Assembly (NCBI GenBank): GCA_018398765.1
Contig: JAHBMJ010000002.1
Location: 82,228-138,613, forward strand
Origin: Chromera velia
Lineage: Eukaryota > Sar > Chromeraceae
DNA: 56,386 bases
Reading direction: 5' to 3'
In this document: piece by piece, positions 11,495 through 27,351 of the stretch
Layout of the letters: the number at the start of each line of letters is the position of its first letter
Position numbering within the stretch: position 1 is the stretch's first letter
Translations under genes and position numbers: made by a program
Notes under the pieces: model-generated
Database searches by the model: none
What the model was told of the DNA's origin: nothing
What the model saw: only the letters and a program-made list of their open reading frames with translations

Positions 11495-11907
11495 CATATA
11501 CCAAGCGCAACTCAATTTGGCACGATTACGATTGTGATTGCAAATGTGAAAAAGATTTTTATCGTGCAAACAGTCTTTTAAGACTTGCGATATGTTTCTG
11601 ATAATATTTGTAAAGTCTGTGCAAATTTTCAAGTTCGTACGCGCCACCGATTACGTTTGCGAAAAATATAAAAATTCAAAGTCAGGATTCGTTTTCCAGG
11701 GCCGCCCGACTTTGAATTTTCATATTTTTTACAAACGTAATTGGTCACGCGTACGAACTTGAAAATTTATACAGACTTTACGAATATTATCAGAAACATG
11801 TTGCAAGTCTGAAAAAACTGTTTCCGCGATGAAAATATTTTTCACATTTGCAATCCCAAACGTAATTGGCTGTATGGGTTTGCCAAATTAAGTTGCGCTT
11901 GGTATAT
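11495..11907. repeat. long foldback (inverted repeat)
   Basis: Left arm 11497-11683 and right arm 11708-11906 are reverse complements at roughly 85% by eye, separated by about 24 bp. Outer ends read TATACCAAGCGCAACT and its complement; inner ends read CAAAGTC and GACTTTG. Transcribed, it would form a hairpin of about 190 bp. No target duplication was found at the ends and no frame inside is coding. It may be a foldback transposon or an inverted duplication of a shorter element. Confidence 0.8.
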
Positions 11908-13044
11908 ACGTATACGTACCAACTAATACAATTAACGTATACAATTTTGAATAAATTAATTCATATTATAATTCATGCGATGCATTCAATACAGAATTTA
12001 CCAGGAATTAACTTTTGTCAGTTTTTTCTTGGTGGCTCCGTAACTGTATGCATGTGGCCCCGCGCGCGAGTAACGAAAAGAACATGCACCTGTATGCCGC
12101 AACAGTCAGTATACCACTCAATTTTAATAAGAGCCCCGCGCGCACAAGCCTCAACAACTTTCCGGGATTCATGACATGGTGCGAGTTTGGCGCAATGTAA
12201 GCGAAAAACACTTTTTGGACCACTTAAAAAGAGCCCTAAATATAACTGTTATATCTGTTGCAGTGTTGCATGCATGCACTTAATCAAATCTACGTATACG
12301 TCGGAAATGCCACAATTGATGGAATGCGTAACCTAGGAATGTATTAGGCATAATTTCTATATACTCGACTAACCTTTTAGGCTGAGTGTAGGGGACTTGC
12401 ATCTACTTATAGAGACGTTGATGGTATGACTTGCAGAGAAGGCAACAACCACTCAGTTCCTCTAAAAAAGCTTCTACATTAGCTTTTTAGGCCTCCAAAC
12501 CCTCTAGTCATAGCCAATGCAAGAGGCGAGTGCAAGCAGGGTGTCAATTTTCTGTCAAAGGAGTTATGCGAGAGAGATGGTGGTAGTCCAGATTAGATAC
12601 AGGAATTCTCTTACCCTCTCGAGGTTGCGTAGGATACCATAGCTCCACAGAACATCTTTTTTCCCAGTACTTCCCACGAAACGGAGATAAAGGTCTTAGT
12701 TTCTTCAACATAGCAGACTTTTTCTTTGTTCGGGTTAGGGCTTGTCATTTTAGGTCTAATAACACAGATTCAACAACAGGCCTAGCTGCCTCTTTTATTT
12801 TGAGTCTGTTATTGAACAGTTGTTTAAGTTGGGACTCTTGCATGTCAAAAAAGTCTCTTCAGATACTTACTTAAACTCTTCATTTGGAAGGCCCCAATCT
12901 CTGAATCTATGGTGACAGTACAGGGTGTCTTGCAGAAGATTGGAATTAAGTCAAACAGACTCCGTCTTCAGATTTTGTACACTGATCACTTTTTTTTTCG
13001 CGCTTTGCGCGCATTCTATCAATTCTGGTTTCACGATGCGTGCA

Positions 13045-13130
13045 TGCATGCATCGATCGGTGCATACGTTAAATTTATATCGCGTGAATTGCATGCATCG
13101 ATCGGTGCATACGTTAAATTTATATCGCGT
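13045..13130. repeat. 41-bp direct repeat
   Basis: Two identical 41-bp copies (13045-13085 and 13090-13130) are separated by GAAT. Each starts TGCATGCATCGATCGGTGCA and ends TATATCGCGT, so each contains the palindromes TGCATGCA and ATCGAT. Confidence 0.85.
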
Positions 13131-13595
13131 ATGTACAGATCGAGGTCGATACATATATACTTATAATTAATTGTAAATATGATTTACATTTATATATACG
13201 TGCATTCATGCTGCCGCTCCCTGTCGTGAAAATCTGTGCATAGATCATGCTTCAAAAGTGTCAGAGTGTGTCAGCAGTACGTATGTCGGGATGCGTGAAG
13301 TCAGCGTTGGGAATAGGTCTTAGCTGAGGTCTGCTGCAGCTACACACAAGAGTTTCAGGTTGCCGAAACAACACACGTATTAAAGAGACATCTCATAGTT
13401 GCGAGAGATCCTGCTGTTCTGGCCAGCCGCTTTTGGCAATCCAAGGACCAGGCATCGTTTCCTCCCCGCGCAGTTGCACTGCAGTTGCACTTTTTCTTCA
13501 TACGTTGCACTTTTCTTCATGGCTGGACGAAGTTCGGCTACGCAGCTCTGCATGTGTTGCCATTTTTCCATTTTTTGACGTACGTACGCATACAG

Positions 13596-17837
<4,242 letters not shown>

Positions 17838-19440
17838 TTGTTAGTAGCTGCATGTTTTTTCGTCTTTAAATGGTAGAATTGGAACTATGACCTCTGGAAA
17901 AACATTTGGGTGCCAGTGCACTTTTTATATTGGGTGATGACTGAGCATCATGACTCATGCATGCAGATGATTCATGACTTTCATAAATTTGCTAGGAGCC
18001 CCTCTGAAAGTTTTGTTGCCTTTCATTCTTCTTCGTTTTTGAAATCATGTTTTCATTGAAAAATAATTTAACAGCTTTGAAAAGATGTTAGCGAGCAGTA
18101 TGATACTTAGTCTAAGCATGATAGGCTATCTGACGTACGTATCCACCTTTTTTTTTTAAGCCTGTGATCTCTTGTAATTTTTTTTCACCTTTTTTGTTTG
18201 TTTATGCAGAATAAAAAAAAAGCACCGTACGTGACGCGGTTAAAGTTCTCTAGGGACCAGTTTTAACTAAGTTCTTTTTACTGGAATGGCCGCGGTCAGT
18301 TGTGTATATCTACTTTCCGTTCTTTAAAATATAGAAACCTGGGGACCCTTTTTAAATTTCTGAATGCAATAAAACAGTTTATAACAATATTGAAAAACGA
18401 AGTCACCGTTTTGCAGCTACAGAGAGACTCAAAATTGGATGGATCCACATACTCACCTTTTTCCTAGCCTTTTTCATTGCAACTTCTTTTCTTCTTTTCA
18501 GTGTTTTCACTTCATCCTCTCACATTATATCAAACAACCACTGCGTTTCCTTCTTGCTTTTATACCTCAGGCTGTCTCCAGGTTTGGCTGAAAATGACTG
18601 GCTGAATTCCATATAATAGTTATGTTTCCCAGTTTTTTGAACAACTCACTCTCAATCCGTCTCTAATTCAATCGATCTGAATCTATTTTTTGCACTGTAC
18701 GTAGCGCTACTCAGTTATTTTCAGTTCTAGTTCCGGTTATTTGATTAGCTTGTGCACTACCAGATAGTATTACTCAGGGCGGCTAGTAGGGCCTAAGGAG
18801 GCTACTCGCTTATGTACATGGACCATTTTATTATGCATACATGACTAACCAGTCAAAACCTGCATGGTTTCAGTGTGATCTATTGAATTGTTAGTAGCCT
18901 GCATGTTTACTATAGTGTTTAGAACATCGGCAAACAGGTCTAAAAACAGGTTGACGTGGTCTAGTACTAAGGATGAGAAAAGGTGCATCAAGTGTTGTTG
19001 CAAAGCTGCGCTTGGGACAAACGTTCAGGCTATTAATTAAAACTATATCCAATACGTGTAACTTACATAGTGTAAGCAAGATGCATCGTATTATTATAAT
19101 TCGTAAATATGTACTAGTCAGATTTCATAAAAGTTTTATACGATATAAATTATAAAAAAAAAGTTTAGAATATAACGGTCTCTTTATTAACCGAACCTTT
19201 AGATTTTAAGAGTTGCTCGCTAGGTTCAGCGATCGTCTAGACGATAGTTTTCATAACAGATCTATGAATCTATCATAATACATGTATTAGCTTATTTTAT
19301 CTCTTTTTTTTCTTCATATCAAGTAAAAACTAGAGTAAAGATCGCATATAAGATCGCATGAGAATTGTAATACACTACAGTATCGCCATACAAAAGACTT
19401 CACTGCAGCTGCGGGTGGGCTCATCGTTACGATGGATAAA
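17838..19440. other. AT-rich intergenic DNA between convergent genes
   Basis: This is the space between the 3' ends of the 17837 (+) and 19441 (-) genes. I saw no coding frame or RNA gene. A similar 20-base string (AATTGTTAGTAG[C]CTGCATG) occurs just after the stop at 17836 and again at 18885, hinting at a duplicated or inserted segment of about 1.05 kb between them. Confidence 0.5.
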
Positions 19441-21774
19441 TCACGCAGGACCCTGAGGACCGTCTACATGATCTTTACTTACATTCTCCGCCTTCTTTTT
19501 ACTTCTTCTCTTTCTTCTTCTTTTCGGATAGAGCATTTCTCTAAGGTCCTCGAGCCAACAACTAGCCGCCAAGGAATCCTGCCCATAAAGGCGCTTCAAC
19601 ATTGCACAGTCCCCAGTGCAGCGAACTAAGTCGCATGCTCTGAGGCCTTGGTTATTCACCGCGGTCAAGTCAGCCCTTCTGTCAATCAGAATGTCCAGAA
19701 CTTCGGAGTGATCAGTATCATAGTTGCAAATTGCAGCAGCAGCAGCCATGAGGGCTGTGGTCCCTTCCTGATCGACTGTATTCACATCTGCCCCCTTTTC
19801 AAGCAGAGCCCTTACCACATCGGCGTTGCAGCTGTCAGACGCCACAATCAGTGCTGTGCGCCCGTCTGAATCCACCGCATGCACGTCCACTCCTGCTTCA
19901 ATCAGCAGGATAGAGGCACGAGTGCCCCCACGTGCTGCAATCAGAGCTGTACGCCGATTTCGATCGACTGCGTGCAGATCTGCCCCCTTTTCAAGCAGAG
20001 TCCTTATCACATCCGTATGGCCTTTTTCAGACGCCCTGCTGAGCGCAGTGCATCCATCTCCGTCCACCCTATTCACATCTGCCCCCGCTTCAATCAGAAC
20101 TCTGACGCAATCCTTCGCATCAGAGTTGCCTCCCGATCCCGCAATCAGAGCCGTGCGCTGGTCTCGATCGACGGCATGCACGTCTGCCGCCTTCTCAAGC
20201 AGAGTCTCTACTACGGCAGTGTGACCCTGCACAGACGCTGCAATGAGAGCTGTGCGACCGTCTCCGTCCACCCCGTTCACGTCTGCCCCCCCTTCAATTA
20301 GCGCGGCAACACAGCCACCTCTGGCAACGAAGTGCCTACCTGCTACTTTCCGACCAGCGTAGCTCCCACATGCTGCGCTTAGGGCTGTCTGCTGATTGAA
20401 TTTCCGATCGACTGCGTGCAGTGCCACATCTGCTCCACCTTTCAAGAGAACTTTCACCTCTGCTCCACCTTTCAAGAGAACTTTCACCTCTGCTCCACCT
20501 TTCAAGAGATGAGACGCGACAATGAGCGCTGTCCGCCCCTTTGCATCGACTGCAAGCGCATCTGCACCCGCTTCGAGAAGGACATCAGTGCAATCGCCCT
20601 TATGCGACAGTAAAAGAGCTGTGTCTCCATCTCCAGCGACCGCATTCACATCTGCTCCCCCCTCTACAAGTGCTTTGACCACCTGCGTGCGGCTCCTCAT
20701 GGTTGCAGCCATGAGGGCTGTGGTCCATTCCTGATCGACCGCATTCACATCTGCCCCCTTTTCAAGCAGAGCCCTTACCACATCGGCGTTGCAGCTGTCA
20801 GACACCAAAATCAGTGCTGTACGCCCGCCTGAATCCACCGCATGCACGTCCGCTCCCCCCGCGAGGAGGACTCTTATCACGTCGGTACGGCCATTTGCCG
20901 ATGCGTGCAGGAGAGCGGATCGGTTCATGCTTCCACCCTGACGGTTCACATCTGCACCCGCTTCAAGGAGGGCCCGGACTATCTCAGTGTGGCCATTGAC
21001 AGAAGCATAGGAAAGCGAACAACGCCCCCCATCATCAACTGCATTAACACCAATCTCGTTGAGCTTTGTGAGCAGACTGGAGACAGCTTCGGTGTTGCCC
21101 TTCTCAGAAGCCAGCATCAGAGCTGAGGTTCCATGTTTGGAGACTGCGCTCGCATCTGCCCTCTCTGCCCTCGCTTCAAGGAGCACTTTCATCACACTGG
21201 CGCTGTTCTGATCAGCAGCAAAAAGAAGGGCGGAGAAATGACGACTCTCTTCCACCACGTTTGGGCTGGCCCCTGCGCTCAGGAGGGCTTTTGCAACCTC
21301 TGTGTAACCCCCGATCGAAGCCCACATAAGAGCCGTCAGCTGCCACGGGCAGTATGTCCACATATATCGAGAATACTTCACTCGAGAATAAGCCTTCACT
21401 TCAACGCAGGCACCCAAAGAAAGAAGCCGCGTGGTTGCTTCCAGAGACCCCTCCATTGCTGCCAAGTGGAGAGGAGTTAAGAATAAAACGCCGTCTCTGT
21501 TGTGAGTGTTCTCAAGATCAGGTCTCTGCTCACGTGCAAGTCTATATATACCGCCGGGGCCGAGACAAAGCCGCAAATCAGGTCTCTGCCCACCTGCCAG
21601 TCCATTGATGTGACTGCCGAGGCGGAGAAGAAGCAGCAGATCTTCTCCTCTGCCTTCGTCGATTAATGTCTTCACAGATGCGTGGAGCTCACGCGCAGAG
21701 ACGGGCAGAAAAAGCCGTACATTCTTCAACACCATGGGTGTGAGCTGAAACAGGGAAGTGTTTTCTGCTGCCAT
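19441..21774 (-). CDS. ankyrin-repeat protein, about 17 repeats
   Basis: This is a single-exon frame of 777 codons from ATG 21774, chosen because its context (AAGATGG) is Kozak-like and the text after it (MAAENTSLFQLTPMVLKNVR) looks coding. The frame is open further up to 22158 and includes a hydrophobic stretch, so a longer N-terminus from 21930 is possible. After about 60 helical residues come roughly 17 ankyrin repeats of the GRTALIxAS, VVRALLEKGADVNAVD type. The C-terminus ends in a basic patch (PKRRRKRRSKKK), a plausible nuclear localisation signal. Two repeat pairs are nearly identical at DNA level, and one repeat contains a triplicated 30-bp unit, so the array is still changing. Such proteins act as binding scaffolds; no effector domain is attached. 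Confidence 0.85.
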   Translation of the reverse strand: MAAENTSLFQLTPMVLKNVRLFLPVSARELHASVKTLIDEGRGEDLLLLLRLGSHINGLAGGQRPDLRLCLGPGGIYRLAREQRPDLENTHNRDGVLFLTPLHLAAMEGSLEATTRLLSLGACVEVKAYSRVKYSRYMWTYCPWQLTALMWASIGGYTEVAKALLSAGASPNVVEESRHFSALLFAADQNSASVMKVLLEARAERADASAVSKHGTSALMLASEKGNTEAVSSLLTKLNEIGVNAVDDGGRCSLSYASVNGHTEIVRALLEAGADVNRQGGSMNRSALLHASANGRTDVIRVLLAGGADVHAVDSGGRTALILVSDSCNADVVRALLEKGADVNAVDQEWTTALMAATMRSRTQVVKALVEGGADVNAVAGDGDTALLLSHKGDCTDVLLEAGADALAVDAKGRTALIVASHLLKGGAEVKVLLKGGAEVKVLLKGGADVALHAVDRKFNQQTALSAACGSYAGRKVAGRHFVARGGCVAALIEGGADVNGVDGDGRTALIAASVQGHTAVVETLLEKAADVHAVDRDQRTALIAGSGGNSDAKDCVRVLIEAGADVNRVDGDGCTALSRASEKGHTDVIRTLLEKGADLHAVDRNRRTALIAARGGTRASILLIEAGVDVHAVDSDGRTALIVASDSCNADVVRALLEKGADVNTVDQEGTTALMAAAAAICNYDTDHSEVLDILIDRRADLTAVNNQGLRACDLVRCTGDCAMLKRLYGQDSLAASCWLEDLREMLYPKRRRKRRSKKKAENVSKDHVDGPQGPA
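20431..20508 (-). repeat. 30-bp tandem triplication inside the ankyrin gene
   Basis: Two exact 30-bp units and an 18-bp third copy (20431, 20461, 20491) code for VKVLLKGGAE three times in frame. They lengthen one ankyrin repeat by 20 residues without disturbing the frame. This disrupts the normal 33-residue spacing there. Confidence 0.9.
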
Positions 21775-22533
21775 CTTCGTGCTGGATGGTGTCGATTCTC
21801 GTGTAAGAAAAGCCAGGCAGAGCAAGAACAGGGATGTATTGATATCAATAAACCAAGTGGTGAATGGTGAGTCGGCGTGCAAGCGCGAGCCTGTCCGAGA
21901 GATCAGATTTCTTGGATGCACGAGGTGCATGGTTTTGGAGGAGGGTTTGCGATGGCTGCCGAGCCACCAGGCTGAACCGATTATTCGGATAAGCAAGGGA
22001 AAATTAAAGGCTTTCTTGCGTGTCCCCGGGACAGCAACGGTGGACACGCAAAATTGCCCCCGTAAAAGTCGGCTGAGGTGGCTCTTTCTTAGCCTTTCGC
22101 ACGGAGTAATTATCCCGCAAAACACGCTTGGGGGGGCTCTTAATTTCCAAATGGTCATCCGTGGCTACCTATATAAAACCAGGACTTTCGCGGGAAGCTC
22201 GCACGGAGCTGCGCCGGGGACTGCGGCCTGTCGCGCAAAAAATGCAGAAAACCCCTCCGCGCACAGTCGGGGCATGCCGGGCGCCTTGAAAAGTTGAAAA
22301 TTGCTTCTTTCTCTCTCCTCAAAAAATACGTTGACAGCTTGGAACTTGCTTCAATAATTCTGTGAGGAAGCTCAGTGACTCAACTTCCCTGCCAAAGACG
22401 CAGACAGCAAGTCGCAGTCCGAGTGGTAACTTGTAAAAGTCGAATTTGCTTCAGTTATTAATACCTAGGTCCTTCTCCTCCCCCGTCTCCTTCTCTCGCC
22501 GAATACTTGCTGCGTTTTTGTCTGGCATCAGGG
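21775..22533. other. divergent intergenic region
   Basis: This is upstream DNA shared by the ankyrin gene (leftward from 21774) and the gene starting at 22534. An open leftward frame continues to 22158 and may be 5' untranslated or an N-terminal extension. No regulatory motif can be named. Confidence 0.4.
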
Positions 22534-23969
22534 ATGAAGCACATCATCCGCAGCTTCAAGGGAATCAATTTGCAAGAGCAGAAATCCGCGGAATCAGTTT
22601 CTCCAAGACGTCCACATGGACAGAGAGACTTCCGTGTGTGGGAAGACTACAGAGTCGCCTTGAGAAATACCTTTCTCGAAGTTTCCACGAGAAGGAAAGA
22701 AGACTTCGTATACGGCCCCAAAAAGAGATGCCGATCAGAGCCTCCAATTCCAGTTTCCTTTCTACCCTCAGAGCACGGCACCCATTCAGTGCCTCGTGTC
22801 GAGGAGGACCCTTCATTTTTGGCCCGCCTGCCCAGCATCGGCTCTTTGGTTCACCGCACTGCGGGAAGGTGCGGAGGACGTCCCTGCGTGTACGCTCATG
22901 GCAAAAAGGTCCGTCAGTTTTCCCCTCCAAGTCCCTTGTCTGGCTTCATTTGCCTGATTCGTGACTGCTGATTCCTGACTCACTTCTGTGCTTTCCTTGT
23001 TTCTGCAGGGCTGCAGAAGAGGATGGCTGTGCATCGCGTGCCACTTTTGCGCACCACGTAAGTCAACTCGACTTTCTTCACCAGTTTCAGTTTCTCTCTG
23101 TCTCAAACGAACTTTTTTTTTCAAGGATTGCCGTCCTGTGCTTTGTGTGCACGTAGTGCGGTTTCCTTTTGGTGTCCTTTCCTCTGCGTCCCGGCTTTGC
23201 GCCGAGCATTTTCCGCGCATTTTTTCGTGTGGTTTTCGTTTCATGGTCTCTCCTCAGATTTGGGTGCCGTCTCTGGTCTTTTGGCAGACGTTTGGTCTTT
23301 CCTTTGCTTCTGCCCTGTCTGCTTGACTCTTCTCTCCGTGGACTCACGGCGCTCCCTCTCTTCCCTTCATTCCCCCTCCTTTTGCTTGCAGCGCCCCGTG
23401 CTCCATCTGCAAGTGCAGTGAGGAGAAACATCCTCGACCTGCAGAACTTTCTGAAGAGAAGGAAAAACAGAACCCAGCAGGAGGCCCGACTGGCCTTTGC
23501 CGGTTTGGGGGGACCTTCCAGCAGGAATGGGGGGAACCGTCGGGCAGCAGCAGGGGTGGAGGGCCTGGAGGGGGGGTGCAGGAGCTCGACGTCGAACTTG
23601 AACAGATCGCGCAGAGGTATGGTCTACAGACCCAAAGAGAGGCAGTCGGCAGAGGGCGAAAGTCCGGCCGAGTCCTCGTCGTCCCCCACCTTCGCACCCC
23701 CACACACCCCTCCTCTTTTGAGTCGACAAATCGTCATCGAAACTCCAACCATGCAGACGCCTCTCATCAGAGTGCCGACGGGCAGTCCACGTCCCCCAAA
23801 TCAAAGGACCAAACGAGCAAGGGAGAAGAAGACACCAGCTCAGGAGGGGTGGCAACTGACACAGTCGAGACGACCAGCAGAGACCAAACGAGGAGAAGGG
23901 ACAAGGACTCACCCCCTCTGTCGGGCTTCCACCATGCCCGGCAGGCAGGGAGATGGTGTGTCTAGCTAG
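22534..23969 (+). CDS. unknown basic protein, three exons (frame uncertain)
   Basis: One self-consistent model uses exon 1 22534-22908 (ATG to AAG|GTCCGT), exon 2 23009-23057 (CAG|GGCTGC to C|GTAAGT) and exon 3 23392-23969 (TTGCAG|CGCC to TAG), giving 333 aa. Exon 1 reads like a folded region (FRVWEDYRVALRNTFLEV). Exon 2 is Cys-rich. Exon 3 begins with an amphipathic helix (ILDLQNFLKRRKNRTQQEA) and then becomes long, basic and Pro/Ser-rich. A second frame of exon 3 (ending at 23965) is also open and reads well (QELDVELEQIAQRYGLQ, after a CSICKCSEEK motif), so the true frame is not settled. No family is recognised. It is divergent from the ankyrin gene. Confidence 0.4.
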
Positions 23970-25888
23970 GGGTATGGGCATGCACATCAACACAACACTA
24001 CCAGAGAAGAGATCGACATCAACTCTGTCGTGCTTCAGGCAGGAAAGGGATCAGACGAACGGGGGAGGGAGAGCAGATGGGTTGCTCGACTCCCCGTGAA
24101 TGATTCCACTCTGTCTGTGTGGGTGAGGAGTGTCTCTGTCTGCTTATTTGACTCTTTTTGTTTCTAAGATAGATTTTCTCCACAGGTGCTGCTGATCAGA
24201 AACACCTTAACTGGCCAATTTAAAGGAAGAGAGTGGGAAAGCCAGGAAGAACCACTGGACTTCCCTTTCTTTCTCTTTGAATAATAAACGGTTTCCTTCG
24301 GCCCGTGTGGGAAAGAAAACGTCTATGAATAGTCGGGGTGGGAGTGGGGACAGACTAAGTGCATGTATGCTTTTTGGTTCTGGTGCTGTTTGGGTCTTGT
24401 TTTTTTCTTCTCTCCCCCCCCGCTCGACTTTTCCCCCCCCTCTTTTCGTGTCGTGATGTGTATTTGTCACTCGCTGACTGTGTGTCTATGCACGTTCGTG
24501 AAGTGATGGGGATGTAGGAACACAGGAGCTTCGTTACGCTTCCCAAACTGTTCGTGTCTGTCGTGCTTCTGTTGAATGGTTCCTTCCGTGCGTGCGCATG
24601 TGTACTCATGCACATGTAGTCTCCCTCTCTCTCTTCTCTCTCTCCCTGCCTCCTGACTGAATTTATGCATGTTACTTGGCGGCCTGCATGGTCAGGTCCA
24701 CATGCGCTTTCTCTCTTTTTTCCCTCTTCATTTCAGTGTTGCTGCTGTTGGGAGTTCACTCAAGGAACTAACTCCCTGGAGATGATTTTCTTTCATCCAC
24801 TTCTTCTTTATCGTCCCTCTCTTCCTTCTTTGCCCCCTCGTTCGTTCTATCGAGGCACTCCCTTGACTTTCTACAAGACTAAATTTCACGCGCGTGTGCA
24901 TGACAAAGAAAGATCCTCCTGGGTTGAAATGAACGTCCGTCCAAATCCATTTCTTCCTTCCTTCCTTCCTTCCTTCCTTCCTTCTTTCTTTCTTTCTTTC
25001 TTTCTTTCTTTTTTTCTTTCTTTCTTTCTTTCTTTCTTTCCAATGGGGCTTTACAGTTCGAATTCATTTCCGAAGAAAGCGGCGATGATTCACGGAAAAA
25101 ATAAATGAAGCAATGCAAGGGAGGGCCGTCTTCATCCACCTCCTATCGACACCGATAGATGCATGCATGCCTGCCTGCATGCATGGCAAAAGAGCTCGTG
25201 CATGAAATGTTAAACGGATGTGAAAAGGGGTTTGTGTCTCACACCTCCCTCCTCAATTTCTTCTTCATGCACCTTCTCCTTCTCTTTTCCCTTCTTGCCA
25301 CCGTTTTTTCTTGTGACAGAAAACTGACTGACCAGGCGTGCCCAGTCTCTCTTTCTCTACCTGGACTCGTTTCTTTTGTTTTCTCTCCAAGGCTTCCAGT
25401 TGTAAACGACGACCGTTGGCATTTGAAGAGAGCTCATCCATCCAGGCATCCATCAAGACAAAGAGACGACAGGCAGGCAGGCAGACTGTCCGAGACCTCC
25501 CTTTAGTGACGAATCTCTCTTCTCTTCTCTGCTCTTCTACGTGCATGCACGCATGAATGCCTCTCTGTACGCATCATCAGGGGCCCATCAGCATCGTGTC
25601 TGTATTCGGTTCCGCTGGTTTGTCTGTGCATGCACGCCCGTATGCATGTTGTTGGGTCCCCTATTTACCCACCTCTCCACTAAGATGATGCAGGGAGGCG
25701 GCGATCGAGAGGGCAAGGCAGTGCAGTGCGTCCTTCCTATTTCCTTCCTTCCTTCCTTCCTGTGGTTTTGTGCAAACAAACATCCATGCATTGAATTCGT
25801 TTTTTCTGTCTCTGCCTTTTCGCCCCTCCTCTGTGCATGCATGTGCCTATTCCCCCTCTCTTTCTTTCTTTCTTTCTTTCTTTCTTTC

Positions 25889-25919
<31 letters not shown>

Positions 25920-27351
25920 TCCTTCCTCGGCCCCCCTCCCTGGGAGGGAGGGAATTTCTTCTTTCTTTAAGTGAGCGTCTGTGTGCACTTCTTTTTCTTG
26001 ATGCATGCCCGTATGTATGTCTCGTTGAGCATACATGGAGTGCGGTGTTGAGTTGATGAATGAATGAATGCACTGGCCATCTGCGTCCATCGAATCGACT
26101 GTGTATGTGTGATGGGGGATTGAGTGAGCGGGTTGTTGAGTGGACGAATGTCGAACCTCCCCTTTTCACTTTCACTGGAGAGTGAGTGAGGGATCTTCCT
26201 GTTGGGTCGGCTGATCTGGTGGGAAAGGATTTAAGACGGTTTTTGTTGCCTCAAGGAGGCTTCAAGAAAATCATGCGAGAACAGGAGGGTCAGAGAAGAT
26301 AGGACACTCAAGGGAAGTAGCCTTGACTCGAAGGAATGGGGGTGGGTTGGGGGGGGGCACTTGGAAGCAGTGACTTTTTTTCACTTTGCGAGCCCGCCCT
26401 TTTTTTGCTTCTTTTTTTGACACTATCGAAGGCAAAAGCCTAGTTGTGGGAAGGAAAAGAGACGCAAAGGGAGAGGAGGCATTCAATTTCATGAAGAAAA
26501 AAAAAAAGAAGCATGTCAGCCTCGTAGTCAGTTTGTGGTGCTTCGGGGTGACGCACGCAAACGAGGCCAGGAGGCCGGACAGAAAGGCAGTCTTTGCGTG
26601 TATCTAAATGAACTCGCGATCGCGACTTCAAGAATGATTATCGAAAGGAAAACAAGTGCGGGGCCGTTTTCGAGATGCAGCCATGGTTTAAAGGCTCCAC
26701 AAGAATCGGCCCTGCTCGCTTGACCTTCTTTGTGATAGCACGCGTCAATAAAGAGCAGAGGCTGACAGGCACGCCTATTTGCCTTCCCTTGTCCCGCAAC
26801 TTGGGGATGCGTCTTGACTTCCTTTCTGTCGGTCTTTCTTCTCTTCTCATCTCGTGCGTTGTCGTTGTGGAGCAGCAGCTCTATTTACATGCATCTATCT
26901 TCAAATGTATGTGCGAGAGAGAGTTCGGGTCGGTCGCCGCTGCTCGTTTCTGCGAATCAACGAGCGATGGCAATCGGCAGAAAAAGGAAAGGAATGAAGT
27001 GGGTGCGTTGCATTCAACCATCCATCCATGCATTTATGCTCCTTCATTCGTCGCCATTCATTCTTCTAACCATGCGCTTTTTTCTTTCTGTCTCCTTCTC
27101 GCGTCTGTCTTGTTCCTTCCTTCTGCTCCCCCTTCTCGTGATTGGATTGATGCACGCCCCTCTTTCTTGATTTGGATTCCTTCCTTCATTTTTGACTCTC
27201 CATCACAAGAGAGATGCAGCCTACTGGGAGGGGAGGGGACTTCCTTTGTCTGCATGTCTGTTTGCATGTCTGTCTGCATGCTTTTGTGCTTGGAGAAACA
27301 ACGCAAGGCTAAATCCACTGCCTGCTGGGCCGTTTGTCGTGTCTACACTTT
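23970..27351. other. gene-poor region rich in TTCC/TTTC tracts
   Basis: No convincing gene was seen on either strand. Pyrimidine-rich sequence dominates, with polymer tracts at 24951-25041 and 25740-25925 and many TGCATGCA palindromes (for example 25160-25185 and 25543-25555). Scattered short open frames read only repeats such as FLSFFLSFF. It could be a long untranslated region or intron of the gene ending at 23969. Confidence 0.5.
24951..25041. repeat. TTCC then TTTC tetranucleotide tract
   Basis: A run of (CTTC)n passes into (TTTC)n, about 90 bp in total. A second tract of the same type is at 25858-25925, with a short TTCC run at 25740-25760. Confidence 0.9.

Larger units (their letters stand above)
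11050..13595. other. AT-rich intergenic region between CFAP206 and the next gene
   Basis: The first 200 bp are the presumed CFAP206 5' flank. The rest is AT-rich and non-coding on both strands. It contains the foldback at 11495-11907, a TA dinucleotide tract at 11380-11410 and a 41-bp direct repeat at 13045-13130. From about 13380 the GC content rises toward the next gene's start. Confidence 0.55.

Noticed and set aside
19826-21600. Rightward frames opposite the large ankyrin gene
   Set aside because: They are antisense shadows of a repeat-rich coding sequence; the leftward frame has regular ankyrin consensus throughout.
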